The notes beneath the pieces are model-generated. The model saw only the letters and a program-made list of their open reading frames with translations. It made no database searches and was not told the origin of the DNA. A stretch of DNA of 64,000 nucleotides. Origin: Oscillatoriales cyanobacterium. GTDB taxonomy: Bacteria > Cyanobacteriota > Cyanobacteriia > Cyanobacteriales > Microcoleaceae. The stretch covers positions 1-64,000 of the forward strand of contig RDXX01000012.1 of assembly GCA_004292955.1 (NCBI GenBank), in the 5' to 3' direction. Every line of letters begins with the position of its first letter. The stretch's first letter is position 1. A program made the position numbers and the translations under genes. Below are positions 18,276-27,282 of the stretch, piece by piece.

Positions 18276-19433
18276 TTACTGATTGAAGCTTTGTCGGATT
18301 TTTGCTAAATTTTCCTGGGCTGCTGTGCAGTTTTCATCGAAAGTCAGCGCTAGTTCAAATGCCGATACTGCATCCGACCAGCGCTTCAGGTTAATATAAG
18401 CTAGACCCAAACAGCAAGCCGGGTCGGTGGTGGTGAAACTTGGCTCGAAAGGCTCTCTTGTATAGTAGCTGTTATCTTTACCCAGTTTCAGGCAATTCTC
18501 AAAGTAAGCAACGGCACCTAACGGAAATCCTAGATTAATTAATGTCATGCCAGCTATATAATTTAGGGGAGGATAGTTGGGACACCATTCTAGACCTCGC
18601 TGACACAGTAACACGGTTGTTTCGTAATCTCGATTTTGGAGCGATCGCCCTGCTAAAGTAAAAACTAAGGAGGGAATGAAACCAAATTCTTCTGGAGGGT
18701 TGCCGTCTATCAAATGCGGAAACAATCTTTCTAATGCTTCCTCCCAGCAGTCTCGCGCTTTCTCGTCCTCGCCCGCTGAGCCGTACATCCCAGCTAGGGA
18801 GTACAATAGCATGAGACTAAGCCCTTCTTCTTGTCGGGCCAGCTCTAAGATGGGAATATTGCGGTTGACAACTTTGGCGGCGACTTGTTGGTGGCTGTTA
18901 GCGTGATGCAATACTCTGACACTATCTAAACTGCTGACTGCACTGTCGCTAAAACTGCGGTTTTGATACTGGATTTGCTCGTGAAAACGACCGACATATC
19001 TAATTTCTGGGAGATTGCGAAACAAGCGGATCATGTGTAGCGGAGTCATTCCCGCTTGATGCCTTACTTCTGTTCTAATTATTGAATAAGCCAGCGCTTC
19101 GGGCTGCGATTTGAGGGTTTCTCTAAAATCTACTGATGTGACAACTAACTCCTCATCTGCATCCAGCACTAAAATCCACTCACCCGTCACTAAAGATAAA
19201 GCATAATTCCGCGCCGTCGCAAAATCGTCGCACCACTCAAAATATCCCACTTTTGCTCCGTACTGAGTGGCAATTTCCGGCGTACCGTCCTGAGAACCCG
19301 TATCGACTACAATTATTTCATCAACGTAGGGTTGAACGCTAGCCAAACAGCGCGCTAAATTCTCGCTTTCATTTTTGACGATCGCACAAAAAGATAAAAA
19401 TGGTTTTTGTCCGAGTGCTGCCCTAATGCTCAT
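18276..19433 (-). CDS. Family 2 glycosyltransferase with C-terminal TPR repeats
   Basis: 385 residues. The GT-A fold begins at FLSFCAIVKNESENLARCLA with IIVVDTGSQDGT and the metal-binding DxD-like VLDADEEL at about 93-100; FAT-AR-NYAL is the conserved helix of the SunS/WaaE-like subgroup of family 2. From about 200 on the chain is helical with TPR-like units (LLYSLAGMYGSAGEDEKARD and CCLGLAYINLKRWSDAVSAF). Such enzymes act in the cytoplasm on peptides or surface polysaccharides. Its neighbours, an OGT-like protein and a methyltransferase, suggest a glycan or glycoprotein locus, but this is inference. Confidence 0.88.
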   Translation of the reverse strand: MSIRAALGQKPFLSFCAIVKNESENLARCLASVQPYVDEIIVVDTGSQDGTPEIATQYGAKVGYFEWCDDFATARNYALSLVTGEWILVLDADEELVVTSVDFRETLKSQPEALAYSIIRTEVRHQAGMTPLHMIRLFRNLPEIRYVGRFHEQIQYQNRSFSDSAVSSLDSVRVLHHANSHQQVAAKVVNRNIPILELARQEEGLSLMLLYSLAGMYGSAGEDEKARDCWEEALERLFPHLIDGNPPEEFGFIPSLVFTLAGRSLQNRDYETTVLLCQRGLEWCPNYPPLNYIAGMTLINLGFPLGAVAYFENCLKLGKDNSYYTREPFEPSFTTTDPACCLGLAYINLKRWSDAVSAFELALTFDENCTAAQENLAKIRQSFNQ

Positions 19434-19465
19434 TTTTTATCCTGATATCTTGCAACTCAAACAAG

Positions 19466-20065
19466 TTAGTTGTCGCTGGGAAGGTAGAGTGCGGCTAAAA
19501 TGCTTGGTAGAGCAATAAGATCTCTGCCAACACTGAACTCATCAATAAATGTTTCCGTAAAAACGTCGCCGTAAGGCAAGAGTAAATCCATTAGGCTTTC
19601 TGGAGTGTACTTGCGAACGTGCTCTGGTTCTTCATCAGGGCCGAGGCAATCGTTGGGTACGGCAAAAAAAGCTCTGCCGCCCGATCGCAACACCCTAACT
19701 ATTTCTATCACGCACGCTCGATCGTCGTCGATATGTTCCAAAACTTCTGTTGCTACTACAACATCAAAACTGCGATCGGGAAAAGGAATTTCGGGTAAAG
19801 TTGAGACTACCCCTGAGATCTGTTTGGGAAGTTGGGCGATCGCAGCTTCGGAAATATCTAACCCAGTTACTGAATTGCCAAACTCTAACAACTGAGAAGC
19901 CAGGACACCTGAACCGCATCCGAGTTCTAAAACTTCCAGCCCGTGTCCGACGGCCCAACAAACTCTGCCGAAGCAGCCGGGATATCGACGCCAAGTTCCG
20001 CGGCCTTCTTCTTGCCAAATCTTATTCCAGTAGTCTGGCTGGAGATTCAAGTTAGTTTCTGTCAT
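19466..20065 (-). CDS. Class I SAM-dependent methyltransferase
   Basis: 199 residues. Motif I VLELGCGSGVLASQLLEFG, the acidic end of strand 2 in VTGLDISEAAI, motif II FDVVVATEVLEHIDDD and motif III VLRSGGRAFFAVPN define a Methyltransf_11/25-type fold. The N-terminal NLQPDYWNKIWQEEGRGTWR is not a known motif. The gene is 32 bp upstream of the glycosyltransferase gene on the same strand and probably forms a unit with it and the permease. The substrate is unknown. Confidence 0.88.
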   Translation of the reverse strand: MTETNLNLQPDYWNKIWQEEGRGTWRRYPGCFGRVCWAVGHGLEVLELGCGSGVLASQLLEFGNSVTGLDISEAAIAQLPKQISGVVSTLPEIPFPDRSFDVVVATEVLEHIDDDRACVIEIVRVLRSGGRAFFAVPNDCLGPDEEPEHVRKYTPESLMDLLLPYGDVFTETFIDEFSVGRDLIALPSILAALYLPSDN

Positions 20066-20188
20066 GTGATTGGCAAAGTTCCCCGATCGTACTTTTTTGA
20101 ACGCTCCGAACCCAGTGTCATGAACCCGGTTTCTGGTAGGACGAGCGTCAGTCTAATTTTATCAAATATCATCGCAGGCGATCGACCA

Positions 20189-20480
20189 GGTTCGTAGTGA
20201 GGACTTTAGTCCTTCGGGTTCGTAGTGAGGACTTTAGTCCTTCTTTTCCTGGTTCGCAGTCAGGAATGCAAGTCCTTCTTTTTCGCGGACTGAAGTCCTG
20301 ACTACGAACTAAGGATCGCGAATTAAATAATTTACACATATTTGTGGGACGGGCTCCCCCGCCCATCCCACAAGAACAGTAAAAATTGTAAGTTATTTAA
20401 TTCTCATTCCTAATCGGGTTCGCAGTCAGGAATGCAAGTCCTTCCGAAAGCGCGGACAGAAGTCCTGACTACGAACTAAT
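20189..20480. repeat. Dispersed GTTCGTAGTGAGGACTTTAGTCCT repeats
   Basis: Two direct copies (20189-20240), a variant with TCAGGAATGCAAGTCC (about 20252-20273), inverted copies (20284-20309) and another pair at 20417-20478. A short palindrome GGGACGGGCTCCCCCGCCCATCCCA lies between (about 20346). The region separates the methyltransferase and NTRC genes and contains no frame of interest. Confidence 0.8.
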
Positions 20481-20511
20481 CCGATCGCAGTCATCCTCTG
20501 CCGACACGAGC

Positions 20512-21879
20512 TTACAAATTGCTGGCAATTAACTCGCGGTACTGGCTTTTCGGCTTAACTCCCTTGAGTTCAGTCATCAAAGCTTTGTCTTTGAAATACT
20601 GAATCGTCGGCGTACCAATCACGCCAGCATTTTCAGCAATTTCGGGATCTTCTTCGATGTCAATTTCCACGTAGTGAATTTTGCCCTCGAACTCATCTAT
20701 TACTTTGCTCAAAATCGGTTTGAGACTGTGGCAAGGGCCACAACTCGGAGCCGAGTATTTAACTACAATCAGTCGATCGCTCTCGTGGAACAACTTCCGC
20801 AAAGCAAAACCTCCTTCGTGGCGAGTGTCGTTGATATCAAAGTTCTCGCTGGTTTTGCGTACTTTTGGAGCGGGCGGCGCTGCTGCTTGCTGCGATTCCT
20901 TGGTTTGATGGAATTCCTGAGTCAAGCCGTTCGATGACAGCCACCTTTCGGCTAGCATCGCCCCCATACAGCCGCTACCGGCAGCAGTGATGGCTTGACG
21001 AAACTCGTGGTCTTGCACGTCGCCGACAGCATACACTCCATCGACGCTGGTTTCTACCGAACCGTGTTTCGTGGCGATATAGCTTAGTTCGTCGAGTTCT
21101 AGCTGACCTTGGAAAAGCTGAGTGTTGGGAGTGTGACCGATCGCGTAAAACAAACCCTTCACCAGCAAATCGCTCTCGGCGTCGGTCTCAATATTTCTAA
21201 TTCTCAACCCATCCATCTTGCTCCCCGGCACTCCCAAAACATCCACAGCTTCGGTGTTCCAGTGCACGGTGATTTTAGGATTGCTCAGCACTCGGTCTTG
21301 CATGGCTTTGCTAGCGCGCATCTGACCGCGCCGCACCAACATATGGACGTGAGAGCCGTATTTTGTCAGATAAATAGATTCTTCTGCTGCGGTATCGCCC
21401 GCACCGATGACAGCTAAATCTACTCCTTTAAAAATTGGGGTGGCGCCGTCGCAAATCGCACAGGCAGAAATGCCGTGACTCCAAAATACGTGCTCGCTAG
21501 GCAAACCCAATCTTTTCGCCGTCGCGCCTGTAGCAATTACTATCGTGTGGGTTTTGATTTCTCGATCGTCCGATCGCACTGTAAACGGCCGCTGGGTTAA
21601 ATCAACGTAAGTTACATCTTCTGTGTATAACTCCGCACCCCAGCGCACTGCTTGAGCTTTCATCCGATCCATCAGTTGCGGCCCGGTGATGCCTTCGGGA
21701 AAGCCGGGGAAGTTTTCGACTTCTGTGGTGGTCATCAGTTGACCGCCGGGAATTCCTCCGGTTTGGTAGCCTTCAAAAACGACTGGCTTCAGGTTGGCTC
21801 TCCCGGCGTAGATGGCTGCTGTGTAACCTGCGGGGCCAGAGCCAATAATTACTAGGTTTTCTACGGCTTGTTCAGTCAT
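20512..21879 (-). CDS. ntrC: NADPH-dependent thioredoxin reductase with fused thioredoxin domain (NTRC)
   Basis: 455 residues. FAD-binding [18 protein letters not shown] at the start, redox pair in CAICDG (about 139-142), NADPH-binding [13 protein letters not shown], second FAD motif [15 protein letters not shown], then after a short linker a full thioredoxin domain with CGPC in [14 protein letters not shown] and the cis-Pro loop [15 protein letters not shown] moves electrons from NADPH to 2-Cys peroxiredoxins and other targets, chiefly in the dark or low light. Length and domain order are canonical. The symbol refers to this fusion, not to the nitrogen regulator of the same name. Confidence 0.95.
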   Translation of the reverse strand: MTEQAVENLVIIGSGPAGYTAAIYAGRANLKPVVFEGYQTGGIPGGQLMTTTEVENFPGFPEGITGPQLMDRMKAQAVRWGAELYTEDVTYVDLTQRPFTVRSDDREIKTHTIVIATGATAKRLGLPSEHVFWSHGISACAICDGATPIFKGVDLAVIGAGDTAAEESIYLTKYGSHVHMLVRRGQMRASKAMQDRVLSNPKITVHWNTEAVDVLGVPGSKMDGLRIRNIETDAESDLLVKGLFYAIGHTPNTQLFQGQLELDELSYIATKHGSVETSVDGVYAVGDVQDHEFRQAITAAGSGCMGAMLAERWLSSNGLTQEFHQTKESQQAAAPPAPKVRKTSENFDINDTRHEGGFALRKLFHESDRLIVVKYSAPSCGPCHSLKPILSKVIDEFEGKIHYVEIDIEEDPEIAENAGVIGTPTIQYFKDKALMTELKGVKPKSQYRELIASNL

Positions 21880-22301
21880 AGCTGCTTACTTGAACTCATA
21901 ACGACTTCGTTTAATCTCAATTATAACAGAGATGGAGAAAGTTAGATCGAGCTTATTTCTATTGTTGAGCGGTTGAGGGCGATCGGGACAGCAGAAGCAA
22001 TTTTGATAAGTAAAAACAATAGAAAAAGTAATTTTGTTTTAAATGTTCAATCAATCTCCAAAAATCCCCAAAATTACCACCCTTCACTATTGATTCCATT
22101 CTCATTTACTTGACGAATTTGCGCCGTTTGAGCTATTATAGGATTCTGATACTCAAGGGGTGCTATAACTATTTTTGCTTTTATCGCCTGAAACTCTTTA
22201 AAATCGTTAAATAAACGAACTCTGCCAATATTAAAAATACAAGTTTTTGTGCAAAACAGGCATTTTATAGGTTAATAATTGTAACGGAAATTTTGGCAAA
22301 T
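21880..22301. other. Intergenic region between NTRC and the phosphatase-methyltransferase gene
   Basis: Divergent promoter region of about 420 bp. Apart from the TTGACA-type promoter at its right side I see no repeat, RNA or reading frame that can be supported. Confidence 0.5.
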
Positions 22302-22330
22302 TTGACAAAATACCCTATCTATGATATGCA
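22302..22330 (+). promoter_or_regulatory. Probable promoter of the phosphatase-methyltransferase gene
   Basis: TTGACA at 22302-22307 and TATGCA at 22325-22330 are 17 bp apart. Transcription from here would start near 22337, beyond the first ATG of the open frame (22321), which supports the later start at 22396. Confidence 0.4.
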
Positions 22331-22395
22331 AGGTGGGTCGGAGCAATGGAATTGAGATTTTTAACCGCAGATGTACGCGGATTAACGCAGATAAA

Positions 22396-23403
22396 ATGGA
22401 TCGAACAAAGATATTGTTTGTGTGCAGCCAGAATAAGTGGCGGAGTTTAACGGCCGAGAAGATCTGCGAGAAAATTAGCGGGTACAGCGCGCGATCGGCT
22501 GGAACCGAAAAAGGTGCGAGAATTAAAGTAACTGAAGGTTTGCTCGGTTGGGCGGATTTGATATTTGTGATGGAAAAGAAGCATGGGGATCGACTTCGCA
22601 GCAAATTTCCCGACAGTATTAAGGACAAGGAAGTTATTTGCCTGCAAATCCCGGATAATTACAGATATATGGAACCGGAGTTGGTGGAGCTTTTGCAGGC
22701 GAAACTCAGCCCCTATATAGAAATCCCAGATGACAAGATAAATTTTATGGAGCGAGTTTTGGAACCGGAGGTGATGGATTCCTTGGAAGAGGCGATCGAA
22801 TACGATTCGATGGACTTCACTGAGGTTAATGCTGCGTTTGCCAAGAGTGCGGCTGCTTTGGGGCCGGTTTTTGGAAACGTTTTGGACGCGGGTACGGGTA
22901 CGGCGCGAATTCCAATCGCCCTCACTCAACTGCGGCCGGAATGGAAATTGACCTGTATTGACTTGTCGGCAAATATGCTGAAAGTTGGAGCGCAGAATGT
23001 GGAAAAGGCTCGAGTGCGATCGCAAATTAATCTCGAATTAATTGATGCTAAAGCCATGCCTTATCCCGACAATAGTTTTGACATGGTGATTTCCAACAGC
23101 ATTATCCACCATTTGCCCGATCCGCTGCCGTTTTTACGCGAAGTCCGGCGGGTTTTGAAGCCGAACGGAGCAATATTTTTGCGGGATTTACTCCGGCCCG
23201 AAACACGGGAAATTAGGGATAATTTAGTCGAGCTCTATGCGGCAGATTGCAACTCGCATCAGAAACAACTGTTCAGCGATTCGCTACAAGCGGCTTTTAC
23301 CCTGGATGAGATTGAGACAATGGTGGAAAGTGCCCGATTGGAGGGATTGAGGATTTATGAATCTTCGGACAGGCACTGGACGGCCGAGCGGGTTTGGATG
23401 TAA
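22396..23403 (+). CDS. Fusion of low-molecular-weight phosphotyrosine phosphatase-like domain and class I methyltransferase
   Basis: 335 residues. The first about 110 residues carry FVCSQNKWRSLTAEKIC, a CX5RS phosphatase loop near the N-terminus, and WADLIFVMEKKHGDRL; a C-terminal D-P loop like that of classical LMW phosphatases is not obvious. From about 115, MERVLEPEVMDSLEEAIEYD opens a typical cyanobacterial methyltransferase: VLDAGTGTARIPIAL (motif I), TCIDLSANML, and FDMVISNSIIHHLPDP. The two parts are in one frame without a stop. The ATG at 22396 is chosen because the frame before it encodes a dispersed AACCGCAGATG-type repeat. The gene could be a true fusion or a stop-codon loss between two neighbours. 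Confidence 0.8.
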   Translation: MDRTKILFVCSQNKWRSLTAEKICEKISGYSARSAGTEKGARIKVTEGLLGWADLIFVMEKKHGDRLRSKFPDSIKDKEVICLQIPDNYRYMEPELVELLQAKLSPYIEIPDDKINFMERVLEPEVMDSLEEAIEYDSMDFTEVNAAFAKSAAALGPVFGNVLDAGTGTARIPIALTQLRPEWKLTCIDLSANMLKVGAQNVEKARVRSQINLELIDAKAMPYPDNSFDMVISNSIIHHLPDPLPFLREVRRVLKPNGAIFLRDLLRPETREIRDNLVELYAADCNSHQKQLFSDSLQAAFTLDEIETMVESARLEGLRIYESSDRHWTAERVWM

Positions 23404-23472
23404 AGTGTGGATTGTGCGATCGAACTAAATTTTTCCTAGTCGCTCCAGAATTATCTCATATCCCATCAAAGT

Positions 23473-23604
23473 TGTTCGTAGTGAGGGCTAAAGTCCTCAA
23501 ATTTTGATGAGGACTAAAGTCCTGACTACGAATCAATTTTTGCCGCTTATCTACTTAATCAACTTTTGAAATTTTGATGAGGACTAAAGTCCTGACTACG
23601 AACC
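23473..23604. repeat. GTTCGTAGTGAGG / TGAGGACTAAAGTCC repeats
   Basis: One copy of GTTCGTAGTGAGGGC followed by two copies of a 61-bp unit (GATGAGGACTAAAGTCCTGA, then CTACGAA and an AT-rich spacer ending in ATCTACTTAATC). It belongs to the same family as the array at 17090. Confidence 0.8.
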
Positions 23605-23624
23605 AATTTTTGCCGCTTATCTAC

Positions 23625-24761
23625 TTAATCTAACTTTACAGTATCGAATATGACCCGATCGCGCCCTGCGTCTTTTGCCTGATAAAGCGAACGATCGGCT
23701 GCTGCAATCAAATCTTTTTTTGAGATTGTCGGTACAGGAACCGTACTCGCTACTCCCAAACTTAGTGTAACACAAGGGGATACTGGCGAGTTAATATTTT
23801 CAATTGCCATTTTTTTCACCGAGACTCTAATATGTTCTGCAATCGAGACAGCAATCTTTGGTGAAGTTCGAGGCAAAATTACCGCAAATTCTTCACCTCC
23901 GTAACGAGCCACCAGCATTTCCTCCCAAACTTCGCCTGCCGAGTCATTTACCGCCTCAACAATTTTTTGTGCTACCTGCTGCAAACAAGCATCTCCCGCC
24001 TGATGTCCGTAACTATCGTTGTATTTCTTAAAAAAGTCAATATCACATAAAATCAAAGATATTTCTGCTGCTTCTTGTCCCAATCTCTGCCATGTTTTAT
24101 CTAAATATTCGTTAAAACAGCGGCGGTTTGCTACCAAAGTTAAACCATCGGAGTTAGCAAGGCGATACAATTCGGAATTAGCTGTTTTTAATTGAGAATT
24201 AGCTGCTTCTAGTTCAGATTGTATTACCGATAAATTGTAATAAAGCTCGCTAATATACCAAGTAGCTTGTTGGTGAATTTGAGCTAAAGCTACCAATACT
24301 TGATGCACGTCTAACAGTCGGTAAACTTGAGGTGCTAACTGCACAACAATCGGCTCGTAAAGTAGTTCCGGCGGCCGCTGCACGGCTCGCTGAGCAGCCA
24401 TGACAATTAAGGCTACTTCTGGTAAAATCAAAGTATCGGTTTGAGCTATTTGATACAAAGCCAGAATTGGTCTGCAAGCAAATATATCTACTCCGTATGG
24501 GCGACTCATCCTTTCCATAAATCGCCTGCGCGATATCATTCCTAAAAAATCTCCATTTACCGTCAAGATAACTCCCGGAAGCAGGGGGTGAGATTGAAAC
24601 AACCGAGCTACGTCTTTGGCTAGGGATGAAGCTTCAATTTGAAAATTAAAGACAGCCAGATCCTTAAGAGTAGACTCTAAAGTTAAATTTTCAGGTGGTT
24701 TTTCAGGGAAGTTAGATGGCGCGATAAATTCCACAGACACAGCGCATATCCGAATGAACAA
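23625..24761 (-). CDS. GGDEF-domain diguanylate cyclase with N-terminal CBS-like sensor
   Basis: About 378 residues. Residues about 30-150 look like a CBS-type pair (ILTVNGDFLGMISRRRFMER); a coiled coil (about 178-205, IQSELEAANSQLKTANSELY) joins it to a GGDEF domain with the active site RYGGEEFAVIL, SDGLTLVANRRCFNEYLDK at its start and LSLGVAS later. It should make cyclic di-GMP from GTP. No RxxD inhibitory site is present five residues before GGEEF. The start is uncertain: there is no ATG in the first 70 codons, and TTG at 24761 or a GTG at codon 8 are the candidates. The gene is monocistronic. Confidence 0.88.
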   Translation of the reverse strand: MFIRICAVSVEFIAPSNFPEKPPENLTLESTLKDLAVFNFQIEASSLAKDVARLFQSHPLLPGVILTVNGDFLGMISRRRFMERMSRPYGVDIFACRPILALYQIAQTDTLILPEVALIVMAAQRAVQRPPELLYEPIVVQLAPQVYRLLDVHQVLVALAQIHQQATWYISELYYNLSVIQSELEAANSQLKTANSELYRLANSDGLTLVANRRCFNEYLDKTWQRLGQEAAEISLILCDIDFFKKYNDSYGHQAGDACLQQVAQKIVEAVNDSAGEVWEEMLVARYGGEEFAVILPRTSPKIAVSIAEHIRVSVKKMAIENINSPVSPCVTLSLGVASTVPVPTISKKDLIAAADRSLYQAKDAGRDRVIFDTVKLD

Positions 24762-25246
24762 TACAGCAGCAACAAATCTAGTGTCAGCTCTTGAATTATC
24801 TTAACATTTATTTATTAGCATTGGCTGTATTCTTGACTACAGTGTTTGTTTGAGGAGGGGCTGATTCGTTAGCTTCGGCAGTGTGGATTGCATTGGTTCA
24901 TCCTCGCTTAATAATAGACTTATAGTATTCTTGATTTTTTTCTTGTTGGCTTGTTGTCGCGCAAGAAAAGGTTTCTGCGCCCGCCCTTAACTCATGTATG
25001 GCGCAGACTAACTCAACAAAATCAGTTTTTAAGCCGAGACGAACTCGTAACTAAGTTGTGCGTAAAAAACGCGGTTTCTTTGCCATTCCTCAAATCAAAA
25101 CCTAAAGCCGCGAAGGGTGGTGAGAAACCCAGCAATTTCACAATTACCAGAAAGAATTGGTTGAAAGCCGGAACGTTTTTCGGGAGAAATTAAAATCAGA
25201 CTATTCATTACTCCAATCCTCGGACTTAAGGGTAGAGATCACTCTC
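24762..25246. other. Gene-free stretch
   Basis: No supported gene. It contains a diffuse inverted segment around AACGCGGTTTCTTTG ... GAAACCCAGC, a motif seen in many cyanobacterial spacers, and then runs into the heptamer array. Confidence 0.45.
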
Positions 25247-25378
25247 AAACTCTCAACTGTCAACTCTCAACTGTCAACTCTCAAACTGTCAACTGTCAAC
25301 TGTCAACTCTCAAACTGTCAACTGTCAACTGTCAACTGTCAACTCTCAAACTGTCAACTGTCAACTGTCAACTGTTGA
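25247..25378. repeat. STRR heptamer array (CAACTGT / CAACTCT)
   Basis: About 18 copies of a 7-mer arranged in a higher-order pattern (CAACTCTCAAACTGT blocks). The array runs up to the stop codon of the DUF427 gene. Shorter arrays of the same unit occur at 31441-31514, 37895-37942 and 45474-45503. Confidence 0.9.
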
Positions 25379-25380
25379 AC

Positions 25381-25875
25381 TCACCAACCCCAAGTTCCGA
25401 TTCCTCCCTTAAAAGGGCCGACAATATCTTTGGTAATCCAACCTCCGTAAAAATCTCCTGGTTGAGATTCCACTAATTCCCCGTCCACATAACAAGCATC
25501 CATCTGGCTCGGATAAACAGCCACGTAATCTTTAATAGCTGCAAAAACCTGATTGGGATGAGGATAAAACCAAGCAGCATTTACAACTTCCTTCGACCCT
25601 ACCGTCACAGTGTAATAACCCGCTTGTCCCTTCCACTCGCACCAAGATCCCCGTGAAGTTTTATGCAAATATTCCATTTGGATGTCCTCGGGAGAGATAT
25701 AGTAGGCTGGAGGGTGACTTGTCTCCAATACCCGAAACGGGCGGCGCGTATCGGCGATCGTCATTCCGTTAAAAATAATCTGTACGTGTTTGGTCGATTC
25801 CTCAAGACGAGGGGGGCGCGGGTAATCCCAAACCGACTCTTGACCGGGGCCTGGCTCTATGCGATCGAGGTTCAC
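25381..25875 (-). CDS. DUF427 family protein
   Basis: About 164 residues. ESVWDYPRPPRLE near the start, YYISPEDIQMEYL, WCEWKGQAGYYTV and the ending GFYGGWIT-like segment (GDFYGGWITKDIVGPFKGG) are the hallmarks of DUF427 (PF04248), a small beta-rich domain of unknown role. The open frame runs to 25911 from a TTG, but GTG at 25875 has a GGGGAG ribosome binding site at the right distance and begins just before the conserved part, so it is preferred. It is divergent from the lysozyme gene. No function is proposed. Confidence 0.85.
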   Translation of the reverse strand: MNLDRIEPGPGQESVWDYPRPPRLEESTKHVQIIFNGMTIADTRRPFRVLETSHPPAYYISPEDIQMEYLHKTSRGSWCEWKGQAGYYTVTVGSKEVVNAAWFYPHPNQVFAAIKDYVAVYPSQMDACYVDGELVESQPGDFYGGWITKDIVGPFKGGIGTWGW

Positions 25876-25989
25876 TTGTACAATCTCCCCTACAAAAAAA
25901 ACAATTAGCAACTTAGCATTACAATTTAATGTAGCCTTAATCTAGTCGCTTCTTCAGACTTGCGCCAGCTTTCTTAAACTCTCCATTAT

Positions 25990-27201
25990 ATGAGCATTCG
26001 CGGTATAGATGTTTCCGACTACCAGCCCAACGTCAATTGGCAAGCCGTTGCCAAGGGAGGCATTCTGTTCGCATTTGTCAAATCGACGGAAGGTGCAACA
26101 TTAGTTTCCCAAACTTTCGCCCGGAATTGGGGGGGAATTAAAGCTGCGGGGATTCAACGCGGTGCATATCACTTTTTTCGACCGGAAAGCAGCGTTCAAG
26201 GACAAATAGATTTGTTCTTGAAAACTGTCAAACTCGAAGCGGGGGATTTGCCACCAGTCTTGGATGTGGAAACTACAGGCGGTTTGAGTGGGGACGAATT
26301 GTGCGATCGCGCGACAACTTGGCTCGAAGCAGTGGAAAAAGCCACCTCGATGCGACCAATTATCTACACCTACCCCGGTTTCTGGGACAACCTCGGGACA
26401 CAGCGGTTGGCAGATTACCCCCTATGGATTGCTCACTATACCAGTGCCGAGGAACCTTGGGTGCCCGGTGGCTGGAAGACTTGGACTTTTTGGCAGTACA
26501 GCGACACTAGCACTGTGTCGGGTGTCTCGGGCAATGTAGATGCCAATATTTTTGAAAGCGTCCGAGAAGGCGCCGTAAATTATAAAGTTGCAGACATCCA
26601 GAAGCAATTAAGAAGTAAAGGCTTCTATCAAGGCGCGATGGATGGCAAATTTGGAACCTCTACCACAGCCGCCCTCATCTCGTTTCAAAAATCTCAAGGC
26701 CTCAATGCAGACGGCATGGCAGGCATCAAAACTTGGGCCGCGTTGATGAGAAAATCTCCCAAAGTAATTGTCCCCCCTACAGCGCCAACACCAACTCCGA
26801 TACCAACTCCGACACCAATTCCGACACCAATTCCAGTACCAGCCGCGCGGCTGACTGAGCTCTTGTCATCTTACCAAGCTAGTGCTGCTCAAGATACTGC
26901 CTTGATTTGGCTACAAACTCAAGTTTCTACCTCTGTTTTAGGGGAATTTGCTCAAAAGTGGCGGACAACTGCCGCACCGGGCGACACTAATTTGCGATTG
27001 ATAGATGTCAGCAAATTTTATCGCGGTTTGGCAGAACAAGACCAAGCTTTAGATTGGCTGCAAAAACAAATTTCGCCGGCTGTTATTGCCGAGTTTGCCC
27101 AAAAATGGCGTTCTCAATCTAATCCCACAAATTCTCCGATTCGGCTGATAGATGCCTGCAAATTTTATCAGAAAATTGGGTTTAAAACCCCGTCCTTCTA
27201 G
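25990..27201 (+). CDS. GH25-type lysozyme with peptidoglycan-binding domain, 3' end displaced by a TnpB element
   Basis: 403 residues as it stands. Residues 1-190 are a GH25 muramidase (GIDVSDYQPNVNW with catalytic-region Asp, VKSTEGATLV, LPPVLDVETTGG, YPLWIAHYTS and TFWQYSD). A PG_binding_1 unit follows at about 200-255 (IQKQLRSKGFYQGAMDGKFG), then a Pro-Thr-Ile linker and a repeated module (QALDWLQKQISPAVIAEFAQ). There is no signal peptide. Codon 396 (ATT, 27175-27177) is the last original one; the final seven residues GFKTPSF come from the inserted element. The missing 33 codons are found intact at 28474-28575. The enzyme domain is untouched, so activity may persist. Confidence 0.9.
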   Translation: MSIRGIDVSDYQPNVNWQAVAKGGILFAFVKSTEGATLVSQTFARNWGGIKAAGIQRGAYHFFRPESSVQGQIDLFLKTVKLEAGDLPPVLDVETTGGLSGDELCDRATTWLEAVEKATSMRPIIYTYPGFWDNLGTQRLADYPLWIAHYTSAEEPWVPGGWKTWTFWQYSDTSTVSGVSGNVDANIFESVREGAVNYKVADIQKQLRSKGFYQGAMDGKFGTSTTAALISFQKSQGLNADGMAGIKTWAALMRKSPKVIVPPTAPTPTPIPTPTPIPTPIPVPAARLTELLSSYQASAAQDTALIWLQTQVSTSVLGEFAQKWRTTAAPGDTNLRLIDVSKFYRGLAEQDQALDWLQKQISPAVIAEFAQKWRSQSNPTNSPIRLIDACKFYQKIGFKTPSF

Positions 27202-27282
27202 GACGGCTTTAATTTTCTTTGAATCTTCCTGATTCTATCAGCAAAACATAGTATAATAGAACAAAGTAAAAAACCCAAAATA

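Noticed and set aside
22321-22395. Upstream ATG of the phosphatase-methyltransferase frame as the start
   Set aside because: The extra 25 codons encode a dispersed AACCGCAGATG-type repeat and lie at or before the probable promoter.
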